DNA from: Synechococcus sp. NB0720_010
GTDB taxonomy: Bacteria; Cyanobacteriota; Cyanobacteriia; PCC-6307; Cyanobiaceae
Direction of reading: 5' to 3'
Assembly: GCF_023078835.1 (NCBI RefSeq)
Contig: NZ_CP090898.1
Span: forward strand, 620,001 to 684,000
Length of the DNA stretch: 64,000 bases
The translations under genes and the position numbers were made by a program. The number at the start of each line of letters is the position of its first letter. Positions within the stretch are counted from its first letter, which is position 1. A model generated the notes under the pieces. It saw nothing but the letters and a program-made list of their open reading frames with translations, was not told the origin of the DNA and ran no database searches. This document shows, in pieces, positions 8,882 through 18,493 of this stretch.

Positions 8882-10209
8882 CGCTCGAACTTGTACTGAC
8901 GGGTCAGCTGGAACACCGTGCCGCTCAGCAGCAGCAGGGAGATCAGGTTGGGGATCGCCATCAGGCCGTTGAGGATGTCGGCGACGGTCCAGATCAGATC
9001 AAAGCTGGCCACTGAGCCCAAGACCACCACGGCAACCCAGACCAGACGGAAGGGCTTGATGCCCTTCACACCCACCAGGAATTCGAGGCAACGCTCGCTG
9101 TAGTAGCCCCAGCCCAGGATGGTCGTGGCGGTGAAGAAGACCGTGCCGAAGGTCACCAGCCAGGCACCACCGGGCAGACCCCAGTCAAAGGCGGCCATGG
9201 TCAAGGCAACGCCCTGGGGAGCCGTTGCCCCTTCCATGGGCAGCCAGGCACCGCTGATGACGATCACCAGGGCGGTCATCGTGCAAACAATGATCGTGTC
9301 GATAAAGGTGCCGAGCATCGCGACGGAGCCCTGCAGCACCGGATCACCGGGCTTGGCCGCCGCCTGGGCGATCGGCGCGGTCCCCAGGCCTGCTTCGTTA
9401 GAGAACACGCCGCGGGCGATCCCCTTCTGGATCATCACGCCGATGGCACCACCGGCCACGGCCTGGGCCGAGAAGGCGTCTTGGATGATCAGCGCCAGGG
9501 CCGCGGGAATCTCACCCAGGTGAGCCAAGAGAATCGTCAGGGCGCCGCCGACGTAGACGATGGCCATGAACGGCACGACCGCCGAGGCCACCCGTCCAAT
9601 CCGTTCGATGCCGCCGATGATCACAGCAAAGGTGATCGCAGCAAAGACCACACCGGTCACCAGAGGCGGGATCCCAAGACTCACGTTCAAGGCCTTGGCC
9701 AGCTCATGGGCCTGAACGCCATTGCCGATGCCAAAGCCGGCGAGGGTGCCAAAGAGCGCAAACAGAACGGCCAGCCAACCCCAGCCGCGGCCAAGGCCAT
9801 TGCGGATCACGTACATCGGACCGCCAACGTGCTCGCCCAGCTCATCCACCTCGCGGTGATGCACCGCCAGCAGCGACTCGGCGTACTTGGTGGCCATGCC
9901 CACCAGGGCAATCAGCCACATCCAGAAGACCGCGCCCGGACCACCAACGCCAATGGCACCGGCGACACCGGCAACGTTTCCGGTGCCGATCGTCGCTGCC
10001 AGGGCTGTCATCAACGACTGGAAGGCCGTGACGTCACCTTCGCCGTCGGACTGACGAATCGAGGCCCAGGTCTGCCGCACGGCATAGCCGATCCGGCGGA
10101 GGGGCATGAAGCCAAGGCCCACCATCAGGTAGAGCCCCGTCAGGCCGATCAACCAGAGGGTGTAGGGCCCCCACACCACTGAGTTGATCTGATTGAGCAG
10201 ATCCTGCAT
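8878..10209 (-). CDS. Alanine/glycine:cation symporter (AGCS family)
   Basis: A 443-residue polytopic protein with the AGCS signatures ALAATIGTGNVAGVAGAI near residue 70 and SNEAGLGTAPIAQAAAK near 270, which form the sodium and amino-acid binding region. Family members import alanine or glycine with sodium at the plasma membrane. About ten hydrophobic helices are visible and length is normal. The stop overlaps the SDR stop. Confidence 0.92.
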   Translation of the reverse strand: MQDLLNQINSVVWGPYTLWLIGLTGLYLMVGLGFMPLRRIGYAVRQTWASIRQSDGEGDVTAFQSLMTALAATIGTGNVAGVAGAIGVGGPGAVFWMWLIALVGMATKYAESLLAVHHREVDELGEHVGGPMYVIRNGLGRGWGWLAVLFALFGTLAGFGIGNGVQAHELAKALNVSLGIPPLVTGVVFAAITFAVIIGGIERIGRVASAVVPFMAIVYVGGALTILLAHLGEIPAALALIIQDAFSAQAVAGGAIGVMIQKGIARGVFSNEAGLGTAPIAQAAAKPGDPVLQGSVAMLGTFIDTIIVCTMTALVIVISGAWLPMEGATAPQGVALTMAAFDWGLPGGAWLVTFGTVFFTATTILGWGYYSERCLEFLVGVKGIKPFRLVWVAVVVLGSVASFDLIWTVADILNGLMAIPNLISLLLLSGTVFQLTRQYKFER

Positions 10210-10258
10210 CCGATCCCGCCGGTCAAACCTGGCGGGATCGTGTCACATCTGCTGGCGT

Positions 10259-10936
10259 TCAGCTATTGGCGTTGAGGGCTTCGAAACGGAAGACCTGACG
10301 GCCGGCAGGGGTGTCACCGAAGGCCTCGGTTTCCACCACGCGCTCGCTCAGCACCCATGGGCCTTCACCGGCCAGCGGAACAAAGGTGTCGGTGAAACGA
10401 CTCTTGCCGCCACGGGCCTCGCCGCTGGCGGGATCGGCGTACTGGCTGGTGTAGCTGTGGCTGAGGTAGCCGCTGCCGGTGTCGGTGGTGCTCTCGGTGA
10501 AGATCGTCACCACGGTGCCGTGGATGTGGCGGTGCACCATCGTCACCACGTCGTCCTTGATCCGGTAGCGGTCGCCGGCGTTCTTACCGCCGACGATCAC
10601 CTCGGTCCCAACCGCATCGGTCTCGCCGGCGGTGAAGGTGTTCTCGCCGTGGGTCTGCTCGAAGCTGCGGCGCACGCGGTGGATGCAGACCTCCCAGAGC
10701 TGGGAGGCGATCGCCTTGTGGATCTCCTCGTTCTCGATGCCCTCCACCTGGGCCTTCAGGTCAGCGCCCACCTTGAAGCTGCCTTCGACGCGCTGGTCCT
10801 CCTGCTCCCAGATACAGCGGCCGCTGTAGCCGCCAAAGCCCGGGGCCCAGGTGTAGCGGTTCTCATAGGCCGCCCGGAAGGCAGCCGTGCAGTCGGAACC
10901 AGAGCTAACCGGGGCAGAGCTAGGGGCGACGGTCAC
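10259..10936 (-). CDS. DUF3386 family protein
   Basis: A 225-residue soluble protein with the N-terminal pattern FRAAYENRYTWAPGFGGYSG that I recognise from cyanobacterial DUF3386. The remainder alternates beta strands (VEGSFKVGADLKAQVEG; RYRIKDDVVTMVHRH), with no signal peptide or catalytic motif. It follows 49 bp upstream of the AGCS gene on the same strand and may share its promoter. Function unknown. Confidence 0.75.
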   Translation of the reverse strand: MTVAPSSAPVSSGSDCTAAFRAAYENRYTWAPGFGGYSGRCIWEQEDQRVEGSFKVGADLKAQVEGIENEEIHKAIASQLWEVCIHRVRRSFEQTHGENTFTAGETDAVGTEVIVGGKNAGDRYRIKDDVVTMVHRHIHGTVVTIFTESTTDTGSGYLSHSYTSQYADPASGEARGGKSRFTDTFVPLAGEGPWVLSERVVETEAFGDTPAGRQVFRFEALNANS

Positions 10937-11078
10937 GGATACGCATTCAGCAAGGAACCAGCGTAGGGGGATGAAGCGATCGGTGATTTCACGGACGACT
11001 TAGCTCAACGCAGCCCATAGCGTGGAAGTCATGGGAGCAGGAACCAATGCTTCTGCGGAACAGAACTAAGATGAACTG

Positions 11079-11357
11079 GTGATCCGCTCGTTTCGATGCG
11101 CAGACACCGAGCGACTAGCGCAGGGATGGCCGATCCCCCGCTTTCAGGCCTTCGAACGGGTGGCCCGGCGCAAGCTTCGCCAGCTGGACATTGCCTCGCG
11201 CCTGGAGGATCTGCGCATTCCCCCCGGCAATCGACTGGAAGCACTGCGCGGCGACCGAGCTGGAGAACACAGCATCCGGATCAACGACCAATTCCGCCTT
11301 TGCTTTGTTTGGTCAGATTCCGGCCCTGAAGCCGTTGAGATCGTTGATTACCACTGA
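11079..11357 (+). CDS. higB: HigB/RelE-type toxin of a toxin-antitoxin pair
   Basis: A 92-residue protein with GTG start. It begins MIRSFRCADTERLAQG and ends GEHSIRINDQFRLCFVW followed by a VEIVDYH strand, the pattern of the HigB/RelE superfamily of ribosome-dependent mRNA interferases. The conserved LEALRGDRAGEHSIRIN segment carries the basic active-site residues. Its stop and the antitoxin start share one base (ATGA), implying translational coupling. Toxin-first order is typical of HigBA. Confidence 0.88.
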   Translation: MIRSFRCADTERLAQGWPIPRFQAFERVARRKLRQLDIASRLEDLRIPPGNRLEALRGDRAGEHSIRINDQFRLCFVWSDSGPEAVEIVDYH

Positions 11358-11659
11358 TGACTGCCACACATCGCCTAAGCCCCATTACCCCAGGTGAACT
11401 GCTCGTTGAGGAGTTTCTGGTTCCGCTTGGGGTCAGCCAGTACCGACTGTCGAAGGCCATCAAGGTGCCGGCATCCAGGATCAGCGAAATCGTCTCCGGT
11501 CAGCGATCGATCAGTGCTGATACAGACCTGCGACTCTGCCGCTTCCTGGGCCTCAGTCCCGGGTACTGGCTTCGTGCTCAAGCCGCCTACGACACAGAGA
11601 TTGCCGGAGCGGAGCTCGCTGAGGAGATCGCCAAGATTCAGCCCTTGGTGAGCAGCTGA
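11357..11659 (+). CDS. higA: HigA-type antitoxin, XRE helix-turn-helix
   Basis: A 100-residue HigA antitoxin. ITPGELLVEEFLVPLGVSQ leads into an HTH (YRLSKAIKVPASRISEIVSG), then ISADTDLRLCRFLGLSPGYW, all standard HigA features. It should bind and neutralise HigB and repress the shared promoter, which must lie in the 140-bp gap after 10936. The pair sits between the DUF3386 gene and carB, with its stop four bases from the convergent carB stop. Confidence 0.9.
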   Translation: MTATHRLSPITPGELLVEEFLVPLGVSQYRLSKAIKVPASRISEIVSGQRSISADTDLRLCRFLGLSPGYWLRAQAAYDTEIAGAELAEEIAKIQPLVSS

Positions 11660-11663
11660 GTCC

Positions 11664-14600
11664 CTACCCGTGGATGTCCTGCAGGGCGCGCACCTGCATC
11701 TCCTGGGCCTGTAGAGCGGCGATGCCCTCAACTGCGGCACGGGCACCGGCCAGGGTGGTGACGGTCGTGACGGCGTAGTCGATGGCCGCGCGGCGCAGGT
11801 ACTTGTCGTCGTGGGCGGCCTGACGACCGACCGGGGTGTTGATCACCAACTGGATCTCACCGGAGCGGATCGCATCCTCGATATTCGGGCGGCCCTCGTG
11901 CACCTTCAGGACGGTCTCAACCTTGAGGCCGGCCTCCGCCAGCGCACTGGCGGTGCCTTCGGTGGCCACCAAACGGAAGCCCATCTGATCAAGGCGCTGG
12001 GCGACGGGCAGCAGGGCTGACTTGTCGCGGTTATGGGTGGAGAGGAAGACCGTGCCGCTGGTGGGCAGGGCCTCACTGGCACCCAACTCCGCCTTGGCGT
12101 AGGCCAGGCCGAAGCTGGTGGCCGTGCCCATCACCTCACCGGTGCTGCGCATCTCCGGACCCAGGATCGAGTCGGCGCCGGGGAAGCGCTTGAAGGGCAG
12201 AACCGCCTCCTTGACCGCCTGCAGGGGCGGCTTGGGCTCGCTGGTCAGACCGATCTGATCGAGGGTCTTGCCCGACATGATCCGGCTGGCGATCTTCGCC
12301 AGGGGCGCACCGGTGGCCTTGGCCACGAAGGGCACGGTGCGGGAGGCCCGGGGGTTGGCCTCAATGATGTAGACGAGTCCGTCCTTGATGGCGAACTGCA
12401 GGTTGATCAGGCCGTTGACCTGAAGGGCCAGGGCCAGGGCTTCAGACCACTGGCGAATCGTGGCCAGGGCCTCCTGCTCCAGGCTGACTGAGGGCAGCGC
12501 GCAGGCCGAGTCACCGGAGTGCACGCCGGCCGGTTCGATGTGCTCCATCAGGCCGCCGATGACGACCTTGCCGGTGGCATCACAGAGGGCATCGACATCG
12601 ACCTCGGTGGCGTTCTCGAGGTACTGGTCAATCAGCACCGGGTGATCCGGCTCGACATTCACCGCCTCGTTCATATAGCGGTTCAGCTCGTCCTCGCCGT
12701 AGACCACCTCCATCGCCCGGCCGCCCAGGACGTAACTGGGGCGCACCACCACGGGATAACCAACACGCTCGGCCACCACGCGGGCCTCCGCTTCGCTGCG
12801 GGCCAGGCCATTGCGGGGCTGACGGATGTCCAGGCGACGCAGGATCGCTTCGAACTGCTCGCGGTCTTCCGCCGTGTCGATCGATTCGGGCGAGGTGCCC
12901 CAGATGCGGGTACCCGTGGCCTGACCGGCGGGGGACTGCAGCCAGTTCAGCAGGGGAATCGCCAGCTTGAGGGGGGTCTGGCCGCCGAACTGAACAATCA
13001 CCCCCTCAGGCTTCTCGGCCTCGATCACGTTGAGCACGTCCTCAAAGGTGAGGGGCTCGAAGTAGAGGCGATCGGAGGTGTCGTAGTCGGTGGAGACCGT
13101 CTCGGGGTTGGAGTTCACCATCACCGTTGCGAACCCCTCCTCCTGCAGCGCAAAGGAGGCGTGGACGCAGCAGTAGTCAAACTCGATGCCCTGGCCGATC
13201 CGGTTGGGACCGCCGCCCAGGATCATCACCTTGCGCCTGGACTCCGGCTGAACCTCGGACTCCGGAGCGATCAATTCCAGGCTGCCGTCGGCGAGCAGAC
13301 GCTCCATCGGCCGCTCATAGGTTGCGTAGTGATAGGGCGTGCTGGAGGCGAACTCCGCGGCACAGGTGTCCACGGTTTTGAACACCGCATTGACGCCCAG
13401 GTTCTGGCGATGGGCGCGCACCTCCAGTTCCTTGCTGCCGGTGGCCCAGGCGATCTGACGATCGGAGAAGCCCAGCTGCTTGAGCTCCAGCAGGGCGGCG
13501 GCATCCAGGGCGGTCAGGTTCTGGCCCTTGAGCAGACGCTGCTCGCTCTCGATGATCCGGCGCAGCTTCGCCAGGAACCAAGGATCGATGGCTGAGATCC
13601 GATGGATGTCGGCATCGCTGTAGCCGTTCACCATCGCCGTGCGGACCGCAAAGATCCGATCGGGTGCAGGGGTGCGCAGTTCCCGGTCGAGGTCCGAGCG
13701 CTCGGGGCTGGGGTCCGGGCGATCGCAACCCCAGCCGGCGTGTCCGGTCTCCAGGGAACGCAGGGCCTTTTGGAAGGACTCCTCAAAATTGCGGCCGATG
13801 GCCATGGCCTCGCCCACCGACTTCATCGCGGTGGTCAGCACGGCGGGGCTGCCGCGGAACTTCTCGAAGGCAAAGCGGGGGACCTTCGTCACCACGTAAT
13901 CAATCGTGGGCTCGAAGCAGGCCGGAGTCTTGCCTGTGATGTCGTTGATGATCTCGTCGAGGGTGTATCCGACGGCCAGACGCGCAGCGATCTTGGCGAT
14001 CGGGAAACCCGTGGCTTTCGAGGCCAGGGCCGAACTCCGCGAGACGCGCGGATTCATCTCGATCACGATCACGTCGCCATTGGCGGGATTGATCGCGAAC
14101 TGAATGTTGCTGCCGCCGGTGTCCACACCGATCTCGCGGATGATCGCGATCGACTGATCCCGCAGGCGCTGGTACTCGCGGTCCGTCAGGGTCTGGGCCG
14201 GGGCCACGGTGATCGAGTCACCGGTGTGCACTCCCATCGGATCGAGGTTTTCGATCGAGCAGACGATCACCACGTTGTCGGCGGTGTCGCGCATCACCTC
14301 CAGCTCGAATTCCTTCCAACCGAGCAGGGACTGCTCAATCAGGATCTGATTCACCGGGCTGGCGTCCAGGCCGCTCAGGCAGATCGCCCGGAACTCCTCG
14401 GGGTTGTAAGCGATGCCGCCGCCGCTGCCCCCCAGGGTGAAGGCCGGGCGAATGATCCGCGGATAGCTGCCGATCTGATCCCCGACAGCCTCGGCCTCCT
14501 CCAGGGTCGTCGCGATGCCGGAGGGGCAGACACCCACCCCAATGCGACCCATGGCCTGTTTGAACAGGTCCCGGTCTTCCGCCTTTTCAATCGCCTCGAG

Positions 14601-14957
14601 GTTGGCGCCGATCAGCTCCACCCCGTACTTCTCCAGGGTGCCGTCCTTGGAGAGGGCCACCGCCAGGTTCAGGGCGGTCTGTCCGCCCATGGTCGGCAGC
14701 AGGGCGTCCGGACGCTCCAGCTCGATCACCCGGCGCACCACATCAGGGGTGAGAGGTTCGATATAAGTGCGATCCGCCATGTCCGGATCGGTCATGATCG
14801 AGGCGGGGTTGCTGTTCACCAGCACCACCTCAAAACCCTCGGCCCGCAAGGCTTTACACGCCTGGGTTCCCGAGTAATCAAATTCGCAGGCTTGTCCGAT
14901 CACAATCGGGCCTGACCCCAGCAGCAGGATGCGACGCAGATCCGTGCGACGGGGCAT
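11664..14957 (-). CDS. carB: Carbamoyl-phosphate synthase large subunit
   Basis: A 1097-residue protein of full family length. It starts [30 protein letters not shown] and contains two homologous ATP-grasp halves: synthetase domain A (about 1-400), an oligomerisation region, synthetase domain B from [18 protein letters not shown] (about 575-940) and a C-terminal MGS-like allosteric domain. It makes carbamoyl phosphate for pyrimidines and arginine with glutamine-derived ammonia from CarA, which is not in the window. The C-terminal domain would bind UMP or ornithine in the E. coli enzyme. Confidence 0.97.
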   Translation of the reverse strand: MPRRTDLRRILLLGSGPIVIGQACEFDYSGTQACKALRAEGFEVVLVNSNPASIMTDPDMADRTYIEPLTPDVVRRVIELERPDALLPTMGGQTALNLAVALSKDGTLEKYGVELIGANLEAIEKAEDRDLFKQAMGRIGVGVCPSGIATTLEEAEAVGDQIGSYPRIIRPAFTLGGSGGGIAYNPEEFRAICLSGLDASPVNQILIEQSLLGWKEFELEVMRDTADNVVIVCSIENLDPMGVHTGDSITVAPAQTLTDREYQRLRDQSIAIIREIGVDTGGSNIQFAINPANGDVIVIEMNPRVSRSSALASKATGFPIAKIAARLAVGYTLDEIINDITGKTPACFEPTIDYVVTKVPRFAFEKFRGSPAVLTTAMKSVGEAMAIGRNFEESFQKALRSLETGHAGWGCDRPDPSPERSDLDRELRTPAPDRIFAVRTAMVNGYSDADIHRISAIDPWFLAKLRRIIESEQRLLKGQNLTALDAAALLELKQLGFSDRQIAWATGSKELEVRAHRQNLGVNAVFKTVDTCAAEFASSTPYHYATYERPMERLLADGSLELIAPESEVQPESRRKVMILGGGPNRIGQGIEFDYCCVHASFALQEEGFATVMVNSNPETVSTDYDTSDRLYFEPLTFEDVLNVIEAEKPEGVIVQFGGQTPLKLAIPLLNWLQSPAGQATGTRIWGTSPESIDTAEDREQFEAILRRLDIRQPRNGLARSEAEARVVAERVGYPVVVRPSYVLGGRAMEVVYGEDELNRYMNEAVNVEPDHPVLIDQYLENATEVDVDALCDATGKVVIGGLMEHIEPAGVHSGDSACALPSVSLEQEALATIRQWSEALALALQVNGLINLQFAIKDGLVYIIEANPRASRTVPFVAKATGAPLAKIASRIMSGKTLDQIGLTSEPKPPLQAVKEAVLPFKRFPGADSILGPEMRSTGEVMGTATSFGLAYAKAELGASEALPTSGTVFLSTHNRDKSALLPVAQRLDQMGFRLVATEGTASALAEAGLKVETVLKVHEGRPNIEDAIRSGEIQLVINTPVGRQAAHDDKYLRRAAIDYAVTTVTTLAGARAAVEGIAALQAQEMQVRALQDIHG

Positions 14958-15082
14958 AGCAGGGGGCCGGCAGCCAAACCCATCCAGCCTCTCACGTGGC
15001 TGAAACCCCTTGCTGTTAAGCCAGACCCAGCCAACGATCCCGTCGTAGCTAGTGTTGTCTTCAACACGGCCGAAGCGTCCTC

Positions 15083-15718
15083 ATGAGCGAACTCCAGCGC
15101 CTGAAGGGGCTGCTGCCTCCCGAGATGCAGAGCTGGGTGTTTGTGGAAGCAGCGGCCTCAGCAGACCCGCCGCTGATCACCATCGAGGAGATCGGCCGCG
15201 ATGAGGTGGAGGTTCAGCTGGATCTCCAGAAGTGGGATGCCCTGGCGATCGACCACCGCAACCTGCTCTTCTGGCATGAGGTCGGCCGCATCCAGAACGA
15301 CTCCGTCCCCCGGGACGGATGGGAGATGGCGGCCCTGGCCATCGGCCTGGGTGGCGCCATCGGTGAACTCTGGGTTCAGGACGGCCTGCTGCTGCTGATG
15401 GCCATGGGCCTATCCGGCTTTGCCGGCTACCGCCTCTATCTCAAGAACAACTCCGAGAAGCGTCTGCAGGACGCCATCGCCGCCGATGAGCGGGCGATTG
15501 ATCTGGCCTGCCGCTTCGGCTACACCCTGCCCAATGCCTACAAGAGCCTCGGCGGGGCCCTCAAGGAGCTGGTGGAGCAGACCCGCAAGAAGAAAAAGCG
15601 CAGCTTCTACGAGGACCGCCTGGAGGCGCTGCGCAAGAGTGCAGGGAAAGCCCGGGCTGAGATGGCCCAGCAACAGGGCTCCCGACACTCCGTGAGCAGC
15701 GAGAACGTTTATGGCTGA
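15083..15718 (+). CDS. DUF3318 membrane protein
   Basis: A 211-residue cyanobacterial protein with a soluble N-terminal half (LLPPEMQSWVFVEAA; AIDHRNLLFWHEVGRIQ), one or two membrane helices at about residues 85-120, and a C-terminal basic coiled-coil region rich in KKKKR and RLEALRK. It matches DUF3318. It opens a run with rsfS (8-bp overlap), the CGLD27 gene and an asparaginase, an order I recall as common in picocyanobacteria. Function unknown. Confidence 0.75.
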   Translation: MSELQRLKGLLPPEMQSWVFVEAAASADPPLITIEEIGRDEVEVQLDLQKWDALAIDHRNLLFWHEVGRIQNDSVPRDGWEMAALAIGLGGAIGELWVQDGLLLLMAMGLSGFAGYRLYLKNNSEKRLQDAIAADERAIDLACRFGYTLPNAYKSLGGALKELVEQTRKKKKRSFYEDRLEALRKSAGKARAEMAQQQGSRHSVSSENVYG

Positions 15719-16139
15719 GGCCCAAGCCGCCAAGCCCAGTCCCGACCCCAACCGACCCCGGCTCGACCTCGACGACAGCAAAGCCCTGGCGCTGCTGGCC
15801 GCCGATGCCTGTGACGACCGCAAAGCCACCGACATCGTTCTGATTCGGGTGGAGGAGATCTCCTCGATCGCCGACTGGTTCGTGATCGCCAGTGGCTTCA
15901 CCGATGTCCAGGTGCGCGCCATGGGCCGCTCCGTTGAGGACAAGCTCGAGGAGCACACCGGCCGCCTGCCCCTGCGCAAGGAAGGGCAGAACGAGGGGCG
16001 CTGGGTGCTGCTGGATTACGGCGAGGTGATCGTGCACTGCCTCACCCCGGACGAGCGCAGCTACTACGACCTGGAGTCCTTCTGGGGCCACGGTGAGGTG
16101 GAGAGCTTCGTAGGCTCGGCCGAGGCTCCACCGGCCTGA
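15711..16139 (+). CDS. rsfS: Ribosome silencing factor RsfS (Iojap family)
   Basis: A 142-residue protein with the RsfS core: KATDIVLIRVEEISSIADWFVIASG, an AMGRSVEDKLEE helix, and WVLLDYGEVIVHCLTPDERSYYDLE. It binds ribosomal protein L14 (uL14) and blocks subunit joining when nutrients are short. The N-terminal 25 residues are a poorly conserved Pro-rich extension. It overlaps the DUF3318 gene by eight bases, so the two are probably co-translated. Confidence 0.93.
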   Translation: MAEAQAAKPSPDPNRPRLDLDDSKALALLAADACDDRKATDIVLIRVEEISSIADWFVIASGFTDVQVRAMGRSVEDKLEEHTGRLPLRKEGQNEGRWVLLDYGEVIVHCLTPDERSYYDLESFWGHGEVESFVGSAEAPPA

Positions 16140-16151
16140 GCCGGACACGCA

Positions 16152-16664
16152 ATGGCTGCTAGCGATCCTTCGCCGGGGCTCAGCAACAGCACGCCCTGTC
16201 CGGTCCCGCCAGAGCAGCGCCCGCTGGAGCAATACAAGGAACTGCAGGACTCCCTGTTTTTTGCCTGGGCCCAGCAGAACATCGCCCAGCCCTTGATCCA
16301 GAGCTGGCTGATTGCGATGCCGCTGACGCTCTACCTGGCGACCGGCAGCTTTGCCCTACGCCACGACCCCGCAGCCCTCACCGCCGCCGGAGCCGCCGGC
16401 GCCTGCGTTGTGCCACTGCTGATGCTGACGCGCCAGTGGCTGGGCTGGAGAACCGTGCTGCGGCGCCTGACCTCCACCCAGGTGGAGTACGAAGAATCCG
16501 GTTGGTACGACGGGCAGGTCTGGGAAAAGCCTCTCGCCTGGAGACAGCAGGATCTGCTGGTGGCCACCCACGAAGTCAAGCCCGTCCTGCGCAAGATCCA
16601 ACTCGCCCTGGCCGCGACCGGCGGACTGCTCTTGCTCTCGACGGGACTCTGTCAGGCTCTCTGA
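16152..16664 (+). CDS. CGLD27-family membrane protein
   Basis: A 170-residue protein. It has the conserved start of the mature region CPVPPEQRPLEQYKELQ and two to three membrane helices (about 55-72, 80-98, 145-165), with VEYEESGWYDGQVWEKP between them. These match the CGLD27/DUF1230 family of cyanobacteria and plastids, whose exact role is unsettled. It sits 12 bp after rsfS and one base before the asparaginase start. Confidence 0.85.
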   Translation: MAASDPSPGLSNSTPCPVPPEQRPLEQYKELQDSLFFAWAQQNIAQPLIQSWLIAMPLTLYLATGSFALRHDPAALTAAGAAGACVVPLLMLTRQWLGWRTVLRRLTSTQVEYEESGWYDGQVWEKPLAWRQQDLLVATHEVKPVLRKIQLALAATGGLLLLSTGLCQAL

Positions 16665-16665
16665 C

Positions 16666-17640
16666 ATGACCTTCTCCAGCAGCTTCGGTAGCCGTCCTGG
16701 GGTGCCCCCCCTGGAGGTGCGCCTCACCCGCAACGGGATCGGCGAATCGCTGCACCGCGTCCATGCCGTGGTCTGTGACCAACGCGGCCGGATCCTGATG
16801 CGCGCTGGTGATCCGCAGCAGCTGAGCTTCATCCGCTCCGCGCTCAAGCCCTTCCAGGCCCAGATCTTCGTCAGCAGTGGAGCGGCCGATCTGGGGCAAC
16901 ACGACGACCGCGCCCTCGCCATTGCCTGCGCCTCCCACGCCGGGGAGGCGGGCCAGGCCCGCGAGGCCTTCAAGATCCTCTGGAAGGCCGACCTCGAAAG
17001 CGAGCAGCTGCAGTGCCCCACCCCCGCCGGCAGGCAGAGCCCGCTGGAGCACAACTGCTCGGGCAAGCACGCCGCCTTTCTCGCCACCTGCCGCAAGATG
17101 CACTGGCCGCTGGAGACCTATCTCCAGATCGAGCACCCGCTGCAGCAGCAGGTCCTCAAGCGCGTCGCCGAACTGCTGGGGATGCCCGCCGCGGAACTGA
17201 TCACGGCCCGCGATGACTGCGGCGCACCGACACTGCAACTGCAGCTGGCTCAGATGGCGCTGCTCTTTGCCCATCTCGGAGCCGGACAGAACCCCGAACT
17301 CGAGCGCCTCTGCCGCTCGATGCTCGCCCACCCCGACCTGGTGGCCGGCGAGGGGCGCTTTGACACCGCCGTGATGCGCAGCAGCCACGGCCAGGTGCTG
17401 AGCAAGGGGGGCGCCGAGGGGATCCAATGCCTCAGCCGAGTCGGCGAGGGGTTGGGATTGGCGATCAAGGTGGAGGACGGAGCCCGCCGCGCCAAGCAGG
17501 CCGTCGCCCTGCACCTGATGGAGCAGCTCGAGTGGCTCACGCCGATGACCCTCGAAGAACTCAGCACTCAGTTCCTGGTGCCCAACACCGCGGTCAAGCT
17601 CGAGGTCAGCGGCGAACTGCGCTTCGACAACGGCAACTAG
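16666..17640 (+). CDS. Asparaginase II family protein
   Basis: A 324-residue protein of the L-asparaginase II family (PF06089). Motifs visible are HRVHAVVCDQRGRILMRAGD, SFIRSALKPFQAQ, LEHNCSGKHAAFLA (conserved Ser/Lys/His region) and RDDCGAPTLQLQL. Family members hydrolyse asparagine to aspartate and ammonia in the cytoplasm. It ends the DUF3318-rsfS-CGLD27 run and its stop overlaps the convergent transaldolase-like stop. Confidence 0.88.
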   Translation: MTFSSSFGSRPGVPPLEVRLTRNGIGESLHRVHAVVCDQRGRILMRAGDPQQLSFIRSALKPFQAQIFVSSGAADLGQHDDRALAIACASHAGEAGQAREAFKILWKADLESEQLQCPTPAGRQSPLEHNCSGKHAAFLATCRKMHWPLETYLQIEHPLQQQVLKRVAELLGMPAAELITARDDCGAPTLQLQLAQMALLFAHLGAGQNPELERLCRSMLAHPDLVAGEGRFDTAVMRSSHGQVLSKGGAEGIQCLSRVGEGLGLAIKVEDGARRAKQAVALHLMEQLEWLTPMTLEELSTQFLVPNTAVKLEVSGELRFDNGN

Positions 17641-18284
17641 AGGGCATCGCGCTCGAACTGGGCCGCCGCGGCCTCGGTGGCCTCAACGCTGAAGAGCGCC
17701 TGGGCGATCGCAGGGCTGATGGTGAAGGTGTTCAGGCCCTCGGCCGCCAGGCGCGGCAGATCTGACGCACTGCGCAGGCTGGCCACCAGCAGGCGCAGGG
17801 TCGAACCCAAGGCATCGATGCAGCGCTGCATCGCGATCAGCTCCCCATGGCCATCGCGGCCCAGGTCACTGATGCGCCCGAGGTAGGGGGCGATGTAGTC
17901 CACCCCCAGGGCTGCCGCCAGCAGCACCTGCTGGGGTTCGTAGCAGGCGGTGAAGGTGATCCGGCAGCCCTGCTGCTGCAGCTCCCGGGCAGCCTCCAGG
18001 CCAGGGCGGGTGATGGGCAGCTTCACCCAGATGCGATCGGGCGCGATCGCCGCCAGGGCAGCTCCGCAGCCCACCAGGTCCGCACCCCAGGCCTGCAGAT
18101 GCAACTCCTGCACACCCATCGCCAGGGCCCGCTCGCTCAAGGCCCGGAGGTTCTCCAGGGTGCAGGACTGGCCCGCACGTTTCAGCAGCGTCGGGTTGGT
18201 CGTCACCCCGCCGAAGAGCCCCGTGGGCAGCCACTGCTCCCAGGCGCTGGGGTCGGCCGAGTCCAGCAGCAGATGCAGTGCCAT
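17637..18284 (-). CDS. Transaldolase-like protein (fructose-6-phosphate aldolase / TalC type)
   Basis: ATG 18284 gives 215 residues, the size of the short TalC/Fsa subgroup rather than classical transaldolase. It has LLLDSADPSAWEQWL, GVTTNPTLLKRAG near residue 28 and the Schiff-base lysine in IWVKLPIT, with FTACYEPQQVLLAAALGVDYIAPYLGRI downstream. Activity could be dihydroxyacetone transfer on sugar phosphates; TalC and Fsa cannot be separated by eye. An upstream in-frame extension runs through the tRNA gene and is rejected. Confidence 0.85.
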   Translation of the reverse strand: MALHLLLDSADPSAWEQWLPTGLFGGVTTNPTLLKRAGQSCTLENLRALSERALAMGVQELHLQAWGADLVGCGAALAAIAPDRIWVKLPITRPGLEAARELQQQGCRITFTACYEPQQVLLAAALGVDYIAPYLGRISDLGRDGHGELIAMQRCIDALGSTLRLLVASLRSASDLPRLAAEGLNTFTISPAIAQALFSVEATEAAAAQFERDAL

Positions 18285-18357
18285 AGGAGTCAGGGGCTGA
18301 GTCCATCCTGGCTCCATTGCCGGAGGGATCCGCTGTGCTGTAAGGTTTCTGGGTCGC

Positions 18358-18434
<77 letters not shown>

Positions 18435-18438
18435 ACTC

Positions 18439-18478
18439 CAAAAGCCCCGGCCTTCTCTGAAGTGCCGGGGCTTTTTTG
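18439..18478 (+). terminator. Rho-independent terminator of tRNA-fMet
   Basis: An A-rich lead and stem AAAAGCCCCGGC pairs with GCCGGGGCTTTT around a 13-base loop, followed by a run of T. It begins five bases after the tRNA 3' end. The T run touches the first in-frame ATG of the GMC gene, which favours the second ATG as that gene's start. Confidence 0.93.
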
Positions 18479-18493
18479 ATGGCTGAAACCCTG

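Noticed and set aside
13602-14915. A 437-residue plus-strand open frame opposite carB, and similar long frames opposite gor and hoxF.
   Set aside because: High-GC antisense shadows: His/Gly/Arg/Gln-rich composition with no domain pattern, while the opposite strand encodes clear enzymes.
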